From: CBDFHJ01 sp965247635
Lineage (GTDB): Bacteria > Chloroflexota > Dehalococcoidia > Lucifugimonadales > Australimonadaceae
Length of the DNA stretch: 64,000 bases
Direction of reading: 5' to 3'
NCBI GenBank assembly: GCA_965247635.1
Contig: CBDFHJ010000008.1
Span: forward strand, 248,001-312,000
Position 1 is the stretch's first letter; each line of letters opens with the position of its first letter. The translations under genes and the position numbers were made by a program. Below are positions 1 to 8,826 of this stretch, piece by piece. The notes below the pieces were generated by a model. That model saw only the letters and a list, made by a program, of their open reading frames with translations. It was not told the DNA's origin and searched no databases.

Positions 1-1640
1 GCCAACGTAAACGGCTGGTGGGACGGTGACGGTGAGTTCTTCATCTTCGGGCGCGATGGCGAATATCGGGTTGACGTAGAGGCCCGGTACACGGACCAGG
101 AAGGAGACCTGTGGGTTGGCCGGCTGCGTTTCGGCAGCGCCGTTGCCTCGCCCGACGCACCGATAATCGCCCATGGAAGGCGCGGGTCCGATAGCTTCGA
201 CGTCATACCCCCGCCCTGGTTCTTCAGGCTCACATATGTCCCTTCGGGAGATGGCCACCTATGGCCACCTATGGCCACCTATGGCCACCATTTTTCACCG
301 GTGACATTCAGTGGGGCGTCACGGATCGTCTCGAGTTCGCCTCCGAAGATGGTGCGATAAGCCTTCGCAACAGTGTCCAGATAGTTGACAGCGACCATCC
401 GCTGGTTGCCCGCGCGTGGGAGCTGGGGTACTTCGACTCCGCCTCAGGAGTGACTGCTGTGGTAACAATGGACGCGAGCATCCAGGCGGGGTCTTTGGCG
501 CTGATCACCCGTCCCAACTGGGAGAACGCGGGCATGTACCCTGACGAAGTGGAGCTGTGGGCATATATCTATAGCTCGGCGCAACGCCCCGGCGTGCGAG
601 TAAGGGAGCTCATCGCGGGCGAGGACACCGAGGACCCTTATTGGTTCTTCCATGACCCCTACTTCTACCAATCGGGCAACGGGCCTGCGGGCGACGAGCC
701 AGGCGAGTTCAAGTTCCAGTACGCCGCCGCCGTTATACGGGACGATAGCTCCGGTGAAGGCGTCTACGCCATCTATGGATCGGGCTGGGTGCTGACCCCC
801 GACGATGACCCGCTCAGATCCCGGGTCATGCCACCCTTCCAAGGTGCAGCGGGTGGACCCAGTGGTGGCCCGCTTTTCACCGTTCATGGCCGGGAGGTAG
901 ACATCTTCTTCGTGCCCCTGGGCGTGCGGCCCGGTGCCGTCTTGGAGACCGGCGACTCCTTCCGATTGGCGGGGCCTATCATGCCCACGCTGCCTAGCCG
1001 CATCGACTACACGGTCATCGCGCCGGATGGCACGACCCGCGCGTTGGATGGCCGGGCCAACGCAGTCGGCTACTTCTACGATGCCGACGACGACTTTGTG
1101 CTAGACCCGCCTGGATTATGGACGGTCGAGCTCACGGTAACGCACGATGGTTTGACCAGCGCCGGCCCCGTGGCGCCACCGTTCCCCACTGGCGGACCCC
1201 TGACGCCCGACGGGGCCACGTTCACCTTCATCGTGGCCGACCCTGAGACGCATGGACTCAGCGTCGAGACCGATTTGGCAATGACGACGCCCGACGAATG
1301 GTACTGCGGTGGAGAGGTCATCCACGAAGCGTACTTTGAGGCCTCGCTTCCGGCGGACTGGGATGGTGATACCGCCCGGGTCATCGTGACCATGCCGGGA
1401 ATCGTGCTGGTAGACGAGGACACTACGATAAACAGGGGCATGGTCAGGTGGGACCTCGACGCACAGGCGCTGAACCAACTGGCCAGCAACTTCGATTACG
1501 TGGGAGACCAGAGCATCGCCGACACGCTCACGGTAACGTTCTACGCAGCGGGCATGGTGGATGGCCAACCGGCACATGCTACGGGCACTATCGTGGCCCA
1601 CGGCGCACGAGTACCGCTTGCCGCCGTTCCCGACCGCTGA
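1..1640 (+). pseudogene. Secreted beta-rich protein, copy 1 (5'-truncated by window, frameshifted)
   Basis: The gene enters from beyond the window. Bases 1 to about 290 read in frame 1 (for example PPWFF near base 210), and the continuation from TGDIQW to the stop at 1640 reads in frame 3. The product matches the protein encoded at 14393-17957 along its length: AHGRRG, PPWFF, TGDI.W, QRPGV, PPFQGAAGGPSGGP and THDG.TSAG occur in both. It looks like a surface or secreted protein of Ig-like beta domains; no catalytic motif is recognised. The frame changes next to four 10-bp repeats and a T5 run (291-295). One added T gives a spacing between PPWFF and TGDI equal to that of copy 2 (23 residues), so a one-base deletion there is the simplest explanation. 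Whether it is a pseudogene, a consensus error or a switchable gene is open. Confidence 0.75.
251..290 (+). repeat. Four tandem 10-bp units in the copy 1 coding region
   Basis: ATGGCCACCT is repeated three times, followed by a fourth unit differing in its last base. The unit length is not a multiple of three, so gain or loss of a unit changes the reading frame. The repeat lies exactly where copy 1 changes frame. One extra unit, or two fewer, would also rejoin the two frames. Confidence 0.9.
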
Positions 1641-2394
1641 GCCCCTTGCCTAGTGCTTATGTGCTACGTAGGGGCTATGTAGGGACACGTTCGCTGCACG
1701 TTTGCTGAGAGATGCCGTGAGCAGCGCAAGTCCACTACTCCCTATATAAAGACCCGACAGGCCAGTAAGATCAGCGTCATGCGCGTACTCCTACCTTCTA
1801 TCTTCGCCATCGCCTTCGGCGCCGTGCTGCTAACAGCCTGCGGTGGGCTTGCCGCGACGCCGACTCCAACAACATCGGCGCCACCGACCTCTACGGCCAC
1901 ACCTGTCGCCACACCTGTCGCCACGCCGACCCCCACGCCTACCGCAACGCCAACACCAACCCTGGCGCCCACACCGCCGGCAACCCGCAGGGTGCCCTCG
2001 ACACCTTCTCCCACCGCCACGTTCACGCCCACGCCCACCCCCACACCTACCACGATGCCGACTCCTACCACCACGCCGACGGCGACCGCAACCGCTACTC
2101 CCACGCCTGGGCCGACCAACATTCCAACGCCTACGCCCACCCCCACGCGTACACCTACGCCAACGGCCACTCCAACCCCAGTCCCAGGCCCGGACCTGCT
2201 ATCGTGGGTCCTTCCTTTCGAGGTCGCGAGCTCGTACGACGCTGGGACGCAGTCCCAGGGCGACGTCTCGTTGGGCGACGTCTCGTTCGCCGGCTTTTGG
2301 GTGGTCGTCCCCTTCGGTGGCACTCTCGGGGGCAGCCTAGAAGATTCAAGTGGACCCCATCATGAGGACAGCGGTGAGGCTAAAATAAGAGAGT

Positions 2395-3297
2395 CTACCG
2401 CTGGGGTGTCTCGTAACCTTCATCCGATGGTAAGGCTTGTGGATGTTCCAGTAAACACCTTTGTGGGCTCACTGCTTGGAACACCTGACCCGGTGACCGA
2501 TAGCCCAGGGCTTGATGGGGCCGCTCTTGGTTGTAGAAGGCCAGATAAGCCCCAATCCCCTTTCTGGCCTCAGTCCCATTTTGGTATGCCTTCAGGTACA
2601 CCTCCTCGTACTTGATGCTGCGCCACAGCCGTTCCACGAAGACGTTGTCCATGCACCGGCCCCTGCCGTCCATGCTCACTTGAACGCCTTGCGCCAGCAG
2701 CATGCTGGTGAAGGCCTCGCTGGTGAACTGGCTGCCCTGGTCGGTGTTGAAGATCTGTGGCCGACCCTTGCTCAAGGCCTCTTCCAGAGCCGCAACACAG
2801 AAGTCTACCTCCAGGGTGTTGGACAGCCGCCAGGCCAGCACGTAGCGGCTGTGCCAGTCCATGATGGCCACCAAGTAGAGGAAACCCCGAGCCATGGGTA
2901 TGTAGGTGATGTCGGTGGCCCACACCTGGTTGACCCGGTTGATCTCCAGCCCCCTGAGCAGGTACGGATAGACCTTATGCCCTGGGTTTGGCTTGCTGGT
3001 GTTGGGACGCCGGTAGATGGCCTCCAGGCCTATCAGCTGCATCAGCCGGCGGACCCGCTTGCGGTTGACCTGGTGTCCGTGATTTCTGAGCCAGGCAGTC
3101 ATCCTTCTGGAGCCGTAGAAAGGTGTCTTCAGGTACTGTTGGTCTATGAGGGCCATCAACTCCAAGTCCTCGGCGCCGGCCTCGGTTGGCAGGTAGTACA
3201 ACGAGGAGCGGCTGATACCCAGCAAGGCGCACTGGCGCACCAGAGACAGCTTCGGTTCTTCTCGGTCAATCATGGCCCGGCGTTGGGACCGGCTCAC
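2395..3297 (-). CDS. IS3-family transposase OrfB (DDE integrase domain)
   Basis: This is the catalytic half of the IS3 transposase. An HTH_21-like segment (YGSRRMTAWLR) is followed by an rve/DDE core: WATDITYIP carries the first Asp, NTDQGSQFTS the second, and DNVFVERLWRSIKYEE the Glu. The length (300 aa) is normal. The GTG at 3297 overlaps the OrfA stop as GTGA, so OrfB could start by coupling. A T6G slippery site upstream also allows production of the OrfAB fusion, which is the active transposase in this family. No disabling stop or missing catalytic residue is seen. Confidence 0.93.
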   Translation of the reverse strand: MSRSQRRAMIDREEPKLSLVRQCALLGISRSSLYYLPTEAGAEDLELMALIDQQYLKTPFYGSRRMTAWLRNHGHQVNRKRVRRLMQLIGLEAIYRRPNTSKPNPGHKVYPYLLRGLEINRVNQVWATDITYIPMARGFLYLVAIMDWHSRYVLAWRLSNTLEVDFCVAALEEALSKGRPQIFNTDQGSQFTSEAFTSMLLAQGVQVSMDGRGRCMDNVFVERLWRSIKYEEVYLKAYQNGTEARKGIGAYLAFYNQERPHQALGYRSPGQVFQAVSPQRCLLEHPQALPSDEGYETPQR

Positions 3298-3578
3298 AAC
3301 CCGAAGCTCCGTGACAAAAAATCCCGTTCCACCTTGAGCTGCCCAATCTGTTGGTAGAGCTGGGCAGTGAGGACCTCTTGGTCCTTCTCCTGGCGTCCAG
3401 CACCATTTCCAAAGAGGTGCGGCGCCCCCTGAGTCAAGGCCTTCTTCCAGGCATGGATCTGGCTCGGGTGGACTTCAAACCGGCTGGCCAGCTCTGCAAT
3501 GGTGTGCTCCCCCTGGAGCGCGGCCAAAGCCACTTTGGCCTTGAAGGCTGGGCTGTGCTTCTTACGTGTTTGCTTCAT
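3294..3578 (-). CDS. IS3-family OrfA (HTH protein)
   Basis: OrfA is the 94-residue DNA-binding component of the element. It has the usual HTH_Tnp_1 pattern: a KKHSPAFKAKVALAAL opening, a helix-turn-helix (TIAELASRFEVHPSQIHAWKK) and a C-terminal leucine-spaced helix (LTAQLYQQIGQLKVERDFL) that would mediate multimerisation. It begins with ATG behind a GGAG-rich site. The last codons include the slippery heptamer that leads into OrfB. Confidence 0.9.
   Translation of the reverse strand: MKQTRKKHSPAFKAKVALAALQGEHTIAELASRFEVHPSQIHAWKKALTQGAPHLFGNGAGRQEKDQEVLTAQLYQQIGQLKVERDFLSRSFGL
3315..3321 (-). promoter_or_regulatory. Programmed -1 frameshift heptamer (T TTT TTG)
   Basis: On the minus strand OrfA reads GAT TTT TTG, so TTTTTTG falls in the X XXY YYZ phase required for a -1 slip. 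After the slip the frame reads V T E L R V V S R S and runs without a stop into OrfB. IS3-family elements are known to make OrfAB this way. A downstream stimulatory structure was not resolved by eye. Confidence 0.8.
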
Positions 3579-4183
3579 GTCCTGCTCCTTCTTTCCGTCC
3601 TATTTTAGGAGCGGGACTCTCTCTTAGCCACCTGTCCGAATTTTGGGGTCCACCTCAGATTATTGGGTAGTGCCGGTGGACCTTGGCACCGCGAACGTCG
3701 ACATATGGTTCGAAGTGGTCCCCGATACGGTGCTGCTCGCGTCCACGTCGGGCCGTGTCAACATTTTCAAAAACGACCCGGTGGTCCTCGAATCCGGGCC
3801 GCTTCCTTTTGATTGGGAGATTCACCTCCGTGTGGGTAGCCGGGGCGACTGGATCGAGTACGACCACGTCGTGAACTTGCTGGTCGAGGACGGCGACTTT
3901 GTCGAGGCCGGTCAGCCCTTGGCCAATGCAGCCCCCGCGGCCAACCGGCACGGTGGGGCCGAGGGCGAGAAACCGGTCGACGAGTTCGAGTGGGGGCTCA
4001 GGTTCGTGCAGCCGGGTACGGCGGCCGGGATATGCCCCTTCGGCTACTTGATCGAAGCGGAACAGGCGAAACTCGTGGACGTGCTGGAGACTATGGAATC
4101 GCTGGGGTTCCCATCGGGGGACGACCCTTGCCTGGTCCAAGAACTGAGCGGTTAGACGTGTTGCTTCGGACGCGAGTGACCGG

Positions 4184-4390
4184 CTACCGCCTCCTCGACC
4201 TGCCGGCGACGGCGCCAGCAAAGGGCACTACCACCAACCAGAGCGCGATAGTCAGAACCATGGCCTTGTCGTAGCCGATGCTCGCCAGCCCCACGCCGGG
4301 GCCGTGAGTGCCCCAAAAGAGCATGGTGAGCCACGAGCTGAAGAAGAAGCCGCCGGCAGCCCCGGGAATCGCGAAGTAAGCTCTCATCAC
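4184..4390 (-). CDS. Small two-helix membrane protein
   Basis: A 67-68 residue protein of unknown function with two predicted membrane helices (about residues 8-26 and 43-60) and a basic C-terminal tail (GRSRRR). AGGAGGT lies just upstream, and either the GTG at 4390 or the ATG at 4387 can be the start. It is the last gene of a minus-strand run, 11 bases after the 252-residue unknown protein, so the three genes of this run are probably cotranscribed. No homology to a named family is claimed. Confidence 0.7.
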   Translation of the reverse strand: MMRAYFAIPGAAGGFFFSSWLTMLFWGTHGPGVGLASIGYDKAMVLTIALWLVVVPFAGAVAGRSRRR

Positions 4391-4401
4391 CCTACCTCCT
4401 G

Positions 4402-5160
4402 TTAGCGGCGCGCCTTCCCCAAAAGGCCATCCGCACGAAAGCGTAGCTCATCCAGCTGCTCGGCATCTGGCGCTAACGCCATCTTTGGGTGGCGTTCGTT
4501 CCATGCCGCGGCCGCGGCCTCTAGTGGCATACCCGCCCGCGCCGTCAGGCACAGGATGGCCCAGGCGCGCACGGCCTCCGCCGGGCTTTGGGTACCGCCC
4601 CCGTCGTCGGCCCGGTCATAGAAGAGGGCGGGCAGCCCGTGGCCGTTGATGAGGTTTTCGTAGAACTGTCCAACGTGTTTCGCCGTGACGTTGGAAGAGA
4701 AGACGCGGATCTCCAGGCAGTACGGCCCCGAAGCCGTCTGCCGGACCACTGCCCTAATCGGAGGCGCGGACGGCACCACGCCGAGGAAGAGGTACTGCTC
4801 CATCTCCCAGCGGGACAGCCCGTAGTCGCTGCTCAGCCGGTTGAGCTCTCCGCTGAACCGTTCAACCTCCTGCGCTCCCTGCTCAGGCGCCATTCCCTTC
4901 TGCCGCCAGTTCAGGTTCTGGATCCACTGCTTACGTTTCTCATCACCCTCTTCGTTTACGGCGAAGGGCGCTTCTGGAGCCCCCCAGAAGTGCTCCCGTA
5001 TTGCCCGGACCCGATCGACGAAGTCCGAATAGTACAGCTCGAAAGTGAACGTGTTGTCGATCTGCTCAATCTGCCCTGCCCCGCTCGGCTGCTTTGGTCC
5101 CAGGAGCGCGTCCACCTTCTCCCAGACCGCGGAGACTATGGCTGGTCCTTGTGTGCTCAT
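4402..5160 (-). CDS. Hypothetical protein (252 aa)
   Basis: I do not recognise this protein. It is soluble, has no signal peptide, and appears mostly alpha-helical with many charged residues; the C-terminal part is helical and Ala-rich (PLEAAAAAWNERHP). The ATG at 5160 follows AGGAGGTAGCAAGAGG, a strong ribosome site. It lies between a cNMP-binding-domain gene upstream (46-base gap) and a small membrane protein downstream, suggesting an operon whose role cannot be told from sequence. Confidence 0.7.
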   Translation of the reverse strand: MSTQGPAIVSAVWEKVDALLGPKQPSGAGQIEQIDNTFTFELYYSDFVDRVRAIREHFWGAPEAPFAVNEEGDEKRKQWIQNLNWRQKGMAPEQGAQEVERFSGELNRLSSDYGLSRWEMEQYLFLGVVPSAPPIRAVVRQTASGPYCLEIRVFSSNVTAKHVGQFYENLINGHGLPALFYDRADDGGGTQSPAEAVRAWAILCLTARAGMPLEAAAAAWNERHPKMALAPDAEQLDELRFRADGLLGKARR

Positions 5161-5205
5161 CCTCTTGCTACCTCCTGCGCCAATATCAAAGGCAGTACTT
5201 CGTGT

Positions 5206-5640
5206 CTAGATGTTGCTCGACACCCAGCGGTCCGCGTTTCGCACCATGGTTGCCAGGCCGGGGAGCATGGCCACGGCGATACCCGGGTGCTCCTGGAGCG
5301 CGCTGAGAAAAGTCTCCCGCCCGAGGAAGTAACACTCCACGGGCTGCAGCGCCGTAACGCTGGCCGAGCGTGGCTCCCCATCCAGCAGGCTGAGCTCTCC
5401 GAAGGTATTGCCAGGTCGGAGGATGGCCAGTACGGCCTCTATTTCCCCTGCGCCTGCCGCCTTGCTCACCCGGACCATTCCCGATTTGATGATATATAGA
5501 CCGTCTGGCGGGTCGTTCTCCTTGATAATGGGCCCTTCCGGGAAGGAGAGGAGACGCATCTCCGCCGTCAAGCGCTCCAGGCCCTCCCGTTTCACGTACT
5601 TGAACAGGTCCACCGTAGCCAACGATTCGAGCGATTCCAC
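5206..5640 (-). CDS. Stand-alone cyclic-nucleotide-binding domain protein
   Basis: One cNMP-binding domain fills the protein: DGLYIIKSGMVRVSK, then the phosphate-binding cassette GNTFGELSLLDGEPRSASV with the conserved Glu and Arg. There is no C-terminal helix-turn-helix, so it is not a classical Crp/Fnr regulator and may sense cNMP by interaction with a partner. The GTG at 5640 is chosen because AGGAGG sits 7 bases upstream; in-frame starts at 5646 and 5667 fit the site less well. It leads a three-gene minus-strand cluster. A class III nucleotide cyclase gene lies nearby but is broken by an IS. Confidence 0.85.
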   Translation of the reverse strand: MESLESLATVDLFKYVKREGLERLTAEMRLLSFPEGPIIKENDPPDGLYIIKSGMVRVSKAAGAGEIEAVLAILRPGNTFGELSLLDGEPRSASVTALQPVECYFLGRETFLSALQEHPGIAVAMLPGLATMVRNADRWVSSNI

Positions 5641-5801
5641 CCGCATCCCTCCTGTCGTCAGAGTCACGCCCTGGCCCCTTACTGATGCCAGGATTATGCA
5701 TGCGAGGATACATTATCAAGCCGTACTCCACCAACCAAGCCAGGCGCTAGCGCGGCAGCCCGCGTGTCGCACCTGAGGAGGGGTCTGGCCGACCGCGGGA
5801 G

Positions 5802-5830
5802 TTGAAGCGGGCCGAAGGGGCGTCTACAAT
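5802..5830 (+). promoter_or_regulatory. Sigma-70 type promoter for the MBL hydrolase gene
   Basis: TTGAAG (5802-5807) and TACAAT (5825-5830) are 17 bases apart, close to the sigma-70 consensus. The predicted transcript would begin near 5837, with a leader of about 45 bases before the GTG at 5881. Confidence 0.6.
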
Positions 5831-5880
5831 CCCCCCGGCGAGGGCCTGCATGAGTCACTCGAACGTTACGGAGGCAGTGT

Positions 5881-6642
5881 GTGAAGGTCACCGTTCTGGG
5901 AAGCAGCGCCGCCTACGCCGGTCCCGCCGACGCCTGTTCTGGATACCTCGTTGAGCACGGCGATGCCAAAGTCCTGCTGGACTGCGGCACCGGCGTCATC
6001 AGCAGCCTGCAAGACCACGTCGAAGTCGGCGAGCTGACCCACATCGTCATTTCCCACATGCACGCCGATCATTTCTTCGACCTCATCCCCCTTCACTACG
6101 CCCTCTGGCGCGGGTCGGAAAAGACCCGCCAAGCCAAGCCTCGGCTCCTCCTTCCGCCGAGCGGACTGCACGTCCTTCAGCAGGTGGGCGAGTTGGCCGG
6201 AAGCTCATTCGTTACCCTGGAGAACGTGTTTACACCGGAGGAGTACCGGCCGGGGGCGAGCCACGACCTTGGAGGTGTCGAGGCGGAGTTCACGCCTACG
6301 GAGCACTTCATTCCCGCCTACGCCATCACCTTGCGCGGCGGAAGCCGCCGGGTGACCTACTCCGCCGACTCCAGGCCCTGCCCCGCCCTGGTGCAGGCCG
6401 CCCAGGACGCCGACCTTTTCCTCTGCGAAGCGACCATCTTCGACGCTGCCGACACCGCGGGGCGTCGAGGGCACATGATGGCCCACGAGGCCGCCGAGGT
6501 AGCACGGCGCGCCGGCGTGGATTCCTTGGTGCTTACCCACTTCTGGCCTGACTGCGACCGGGCGCAAAGCCAGGACGAGGCGCGTTCAGTCTTCTCCGGC
6601 GCCACCGAGGTCGCGCACCAAGGCAGCTCCTTCTCTCTCTGA
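5881..6642 (+). CDS. MBL-fold metal-dependent hydrolase (RNase Z-like)
   Basis: A 253-residue metallo-beta-lactamase-fold protein of the RNase Z/phosphodiesterase-like branch. It opens with MKVTVLGSSAAY and carries the di-zinc motif SHMHADH at about residues 58-64, a later metal ligand region (PTEHFIPAYAI), the YSADSRPC Asp segment and a final LTHFWP His. The substrate is not evident; both tRNA 3' processing and small-molecule ester hydrolysis are possible. The GTG at 5881 follows GGAGG at suitable spacing. It is transcribed from its own promoter and stands apart from the convergent broken cyclase gene. Confidence 0.85.
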   Translation: MKVTVLGSSAAYAGPADACSGYLVEHGDAKVLLDCGTGVISSLQDHVEVGELTHIVISHMHADHFFDLIPLHYALWRGSEKTRQAKPRLLLPPSGLHVLQQVGELAGSSFVTLENVFTPEEYRPGASHDLGGVEAEFTPTEHFIPAYAITLRGGSRRVTYSADSRPCPALVQAAQDADLFLCEATIFDAADTAGRRGHMMAHEAAEVARRAGVDSLVLTHFWPDCDRAQSQDEARSVFSGATEVAHQGSSFSL

Positions 6643-6764
6643 CCCCGCCAGGCCCTACGCTCCCAGCCCCGTGGGTCCCGCGGCCTGGAGGACCCGGGCA
6701 GCCACAGGCTCGGCCTTGCCCTTGAGCTCCAGGGTGCGCTGGGGGGCATCGGGGAACTGCGCGG

Positions 6765-8132
6765 GAGGTATCTTCAAGAAGTGTGTAAACAGTCAGGCGG
6801 TGTGCCCTCTCTCTGAACAACACGGGCTCGAGGCCCAAGAGAGGAGATAGACCGCCCATGAGGAAGGAAAGCACTGAGAGTAGGTCGGAGTCAAGGCCGG
6901 AGTGGGAGCAGTTGGAGGATTGGGTGCGAAGCCAGGTCCAGAGGCTGATCCAGGAGTTGCTGGAGGAGGAGGTGACGGCGTTTCTGGGAAGGGCGAAGTC
7001 GGCGCTCAGATCCGACTCGGACAACGATACCGGCTATCGGAACGGATACGGCAGAGCCCGGAGGCTTACGCTGAGTTCGGGAACGATACAGCTGAGGCGG
7101 CCGCGAGTCCGCGATACCGAGGAGCAGTTCGAGAGCCGGCTGCTGCCGCTGTTCGTCAACAGGACCAGGAAGGTTGCTGAGTTGATCCCCGAGCTGTACC
7201 TGCACGGTCTATCCGAAGGCGACTTCGATCTGGCTTTGCGGGGGCTGCTGGGAGAGGACGCACCGGTATCGGCGAGCACGGTGGCCCGGTTGAAGTCCAA
7301 GTGGAACGATGAGCTTGCCCAATGGCGCAGCCGGCCCCTAGATGACCTGGAAGTGGTCTACATGTGGGTGGATGGAGTCTACGTCAAGGCTGGTCTTGAG
7401 AAGGAGAAGGCGGCAGTACTGGTGGTGGTGGCGGCCCTGAGCGACGGGAGCAAGGTGGTGGTGAGCGCTGTTCCCGGATACAGGGAGTCCACAGAGAACT
7501 GGTCCGATGTGCTCAGGGACATGAGGCGCCGCGGGCTGGAGTGCCCGAGGCTGGTGGTTGGGGACGGACACCTGGGCATCTGGGGAGCTCTGCGCAACGT
7601 CTATCCGCAGGCGGCAGAGCAACGCTGCTGGAACCACAAGATCGTAAACGTGCTCGCCAAGCTTCCAAAGCGACAACAGGACCAGGCCAAGCTCATGCTG
7701 CGTACTATCCCCTACGCGCCGACTCGGACAGAGGCTGAGCGGCTCAGGACGGTGTTCACCAGGTGGTGCGGCGACCATTCCTACGAGGCGGCCTCAGAGG
7801 CCTTGGAGCGGGACTGGGACCGCATGGTCACCTTCTATGACTTCCCAAAGGAGCACTAGGGGCACCTTCGCACGACGAACCCGGTAGAATCACCCTTCGC
7901 GGCCCTCAGGCTTCGGACCGATGCCGCCAAGCGCTACAAGAGGGTCGATCGGGCGATAGCGGTGATCTGGAAAATGTTGATGGTCGCCGAACAGCGCTTC
8001 AGGCGTCTGAAGGCCCCTGAGTTGATCGAAGACGTCTATCTCGGTGCACAGTATGCGGATGGAATCGCCATTGAGTCAACGGCTGAGAAGGTCGCCGCCT
8101 GATGTCGTTTACACACCTATTGACGTAACCTC
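6765..8132 (+). mobile_element. IS256-family insertion sequence with 8-bp duplication
   Basis: The ends are inverted repeats of about 26 bp: GAGGTATCTTCAAGAAGTGT at the left against GAGGTTACGTCAATAGGTGT read inward from the right, both continuing into GTAAAC. CTGCGCGG occurs at 6757-6764 and again at 8133-8140, an 8-bp target duplication typical of IS256 elements. The single transposase frame carries an in-frame amber codon, so this copy should not move without help. Confidence 0.95.
6858..8102 (+). pseudogene. IS256 (mutator-type) transposase with an amber codon
   Basis: The full frame would be 414 codons. It shows the mutator-family pattern: TGYRNGYGRARRLTL, LRRPRVRD, the first DDE Asp in VYMWVDGVYVK, the second in VVGDGHLGIWGAL, and QRCWNHKIVNVL. 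At 7857-7859 a TAG replaces the Trp codon expected after FPKEH. The same frame continues (GHLRTTNPVESPFAALRLRT) with the conserved NPVES catalytic Glu region and ends at 8102. One G-to-A change therefore inactivates an otherwise intact transposase. Confidence 0.92.
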
Positions 8133-8634
8133 CTGCGCGGCCACCAGCCGGTACAACGCTTCCGTAACCAGCACCTCGCTGGACTGTGCCGCCCCCTGGA
8201 GCCGTGCCGCCGTATTTACCACGTCCCCGATCACGGTGAAGTCCCGGGTTTCACCTTCTCCCACGTTCCCCATGAACGCTTCACCGGTCCCCACGCCGCC
8301 ACCCACGTGCAGCGCGTCTTCGCTCTCCTCCAGCGCCTCGACTCCGGCGACGATCTCCATCGCCGCCTGGACCGCCCGTTGTGGGTGGTCCTCGGACCGG
8401 AAGGGCGCGCCGAAGAAAGCCATCACCTGATCGCCCACGAGCTTATCGAGCGTGCCGTCCAGGTCGAACACTACCTGGGTGGCCAGACGATAGAACCGAT
8501 TGAGGCGATTAACCACCTCGATGGGCGGGAGTCGCTCCGATAGCGAGGTAAAGCCGCGCACGTCCACAAACAGCACCGGCAGAGAGGTCTGGTCCCCTCC
8601 CGGGGGAGCCAGCTCGTATCATATGGTGCATAGG

Positions 8635-8826
8635 TTAGGGTTCTTCCGCGAAGGCCGCACTTGAAAGAGCCGAAGCGGCCACGAAAAAGGCCCTTGGAAG
8701 GGCAAAAAGCACCGCTTGCATCGCTTGCCCGACGGGGACGCGGCGCCAGAGGAACCGCGCGCCCCGGTCCTGGCCTATGAGCGCACGCAGGCCAACGGCC
8801 GGCCAGACTAAGGGGTTTCTTACCAT
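8635..8826 (-). pseudogene. Possible N-terminal leader segment of the disrupted cyclase
   Basis: A 63-codon frame starting ATG at 8826 directly after GGGAGGT encodes a basic, helical segment (ALIGQDRGARFLWRRVPVG, then PRAFFVAASALSSAAF). It ends about 20 bases before the frame leading into the cyclase domain, on the same strand but in another frame, with stops in both. It may be the original N-terminus of the cyclase, separated by an indel, or an unrelated small gene. The family link is inference. Confidence 0.4.

Larger units (their letters stand above)
2349..3654 (-). mobile_element. IS3-family insertion sequence with 3-bp TCA duplication
   Basis: The ends carry an imperfect inverted repeat: GTGGACCCCA at the left and its complement at the right (GGGGTCCAC, 3645-3653), with further matches inward (GGACAG, AGAGAGTC). 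TCA flanks both sides (2346-2348 and 3655-3657), a 3-bp target duplication within the range of this family. The element encodes OrfA and OrfB on the minus strand with an intact frameshift site, so it appears structurally complete. The exact outer base of each end is set by the duplication and by restoration of the host reading frame. Confidence 0.92.
1779..4155 (+). pseudogene. Thr/Pro-linker lipoprotein with inactive M23-like domain, split by IS3 element
   Basis: The ATG at 1779 begins a lipoprotein signal ending LLTAC (Cys21), followed by a Thr/Pro linker of about 110 residues. Frame 3 runs to the TCA codon at 2346-2348, where the IS3-family element begins. The other half resumes at a second TCA (3655-3657) and runs to 4155. 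Removing the element and one TCA restores one frame, joining GSLED to SDYWVVPV, for a protein of about 355 residues. The distal part (YDHV, then GDFVEAGQPL) resembles the lipoyl-like beta-sandwich of M23 peptidases, but the zinc-binding HxxxD and HxH motifs are absent, so a peptidase activity is unlikely. The interruption should remove the folded domain from the product. Confidence 0.85.
6655..8576 (-). pseudogene. Class III adenylate/guanylate cyclase gene interrupted by IS256 element
   Basis: The 5' part (8133-8576, open upstream to about 8616) encodes the cyclase catalytic domain: FVDVRGFTSLSERL with a metal-binding Asp, LDGTLDKLVGDQVMAFFG, and RDFTVIGDVVNTAARLQG. The frame stops within the IS. 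The 3' part (6655-6764) encodes FPDAPQRTLELKGKAEPV and the stop. Joining them across the 8-bp duplication restores LVAAQFPDAPQRTLELKG, the normal end of this family. The N-terminus is also unclear: a separate frame at 8635-8826 resembles a leader segment. The insertion removes only the last 35 or so residues, so partial function cannot be excluded. Confidence 0.88.

Noticed and set aside
1742..2323. Long Val/Gly-rich frame on the minus strand opposite the Thr/Pro linker
   Set aside because: It is the antisense of a Thr/Pro-coding low-complexity stretch and has no ribosome site or conserved domain.
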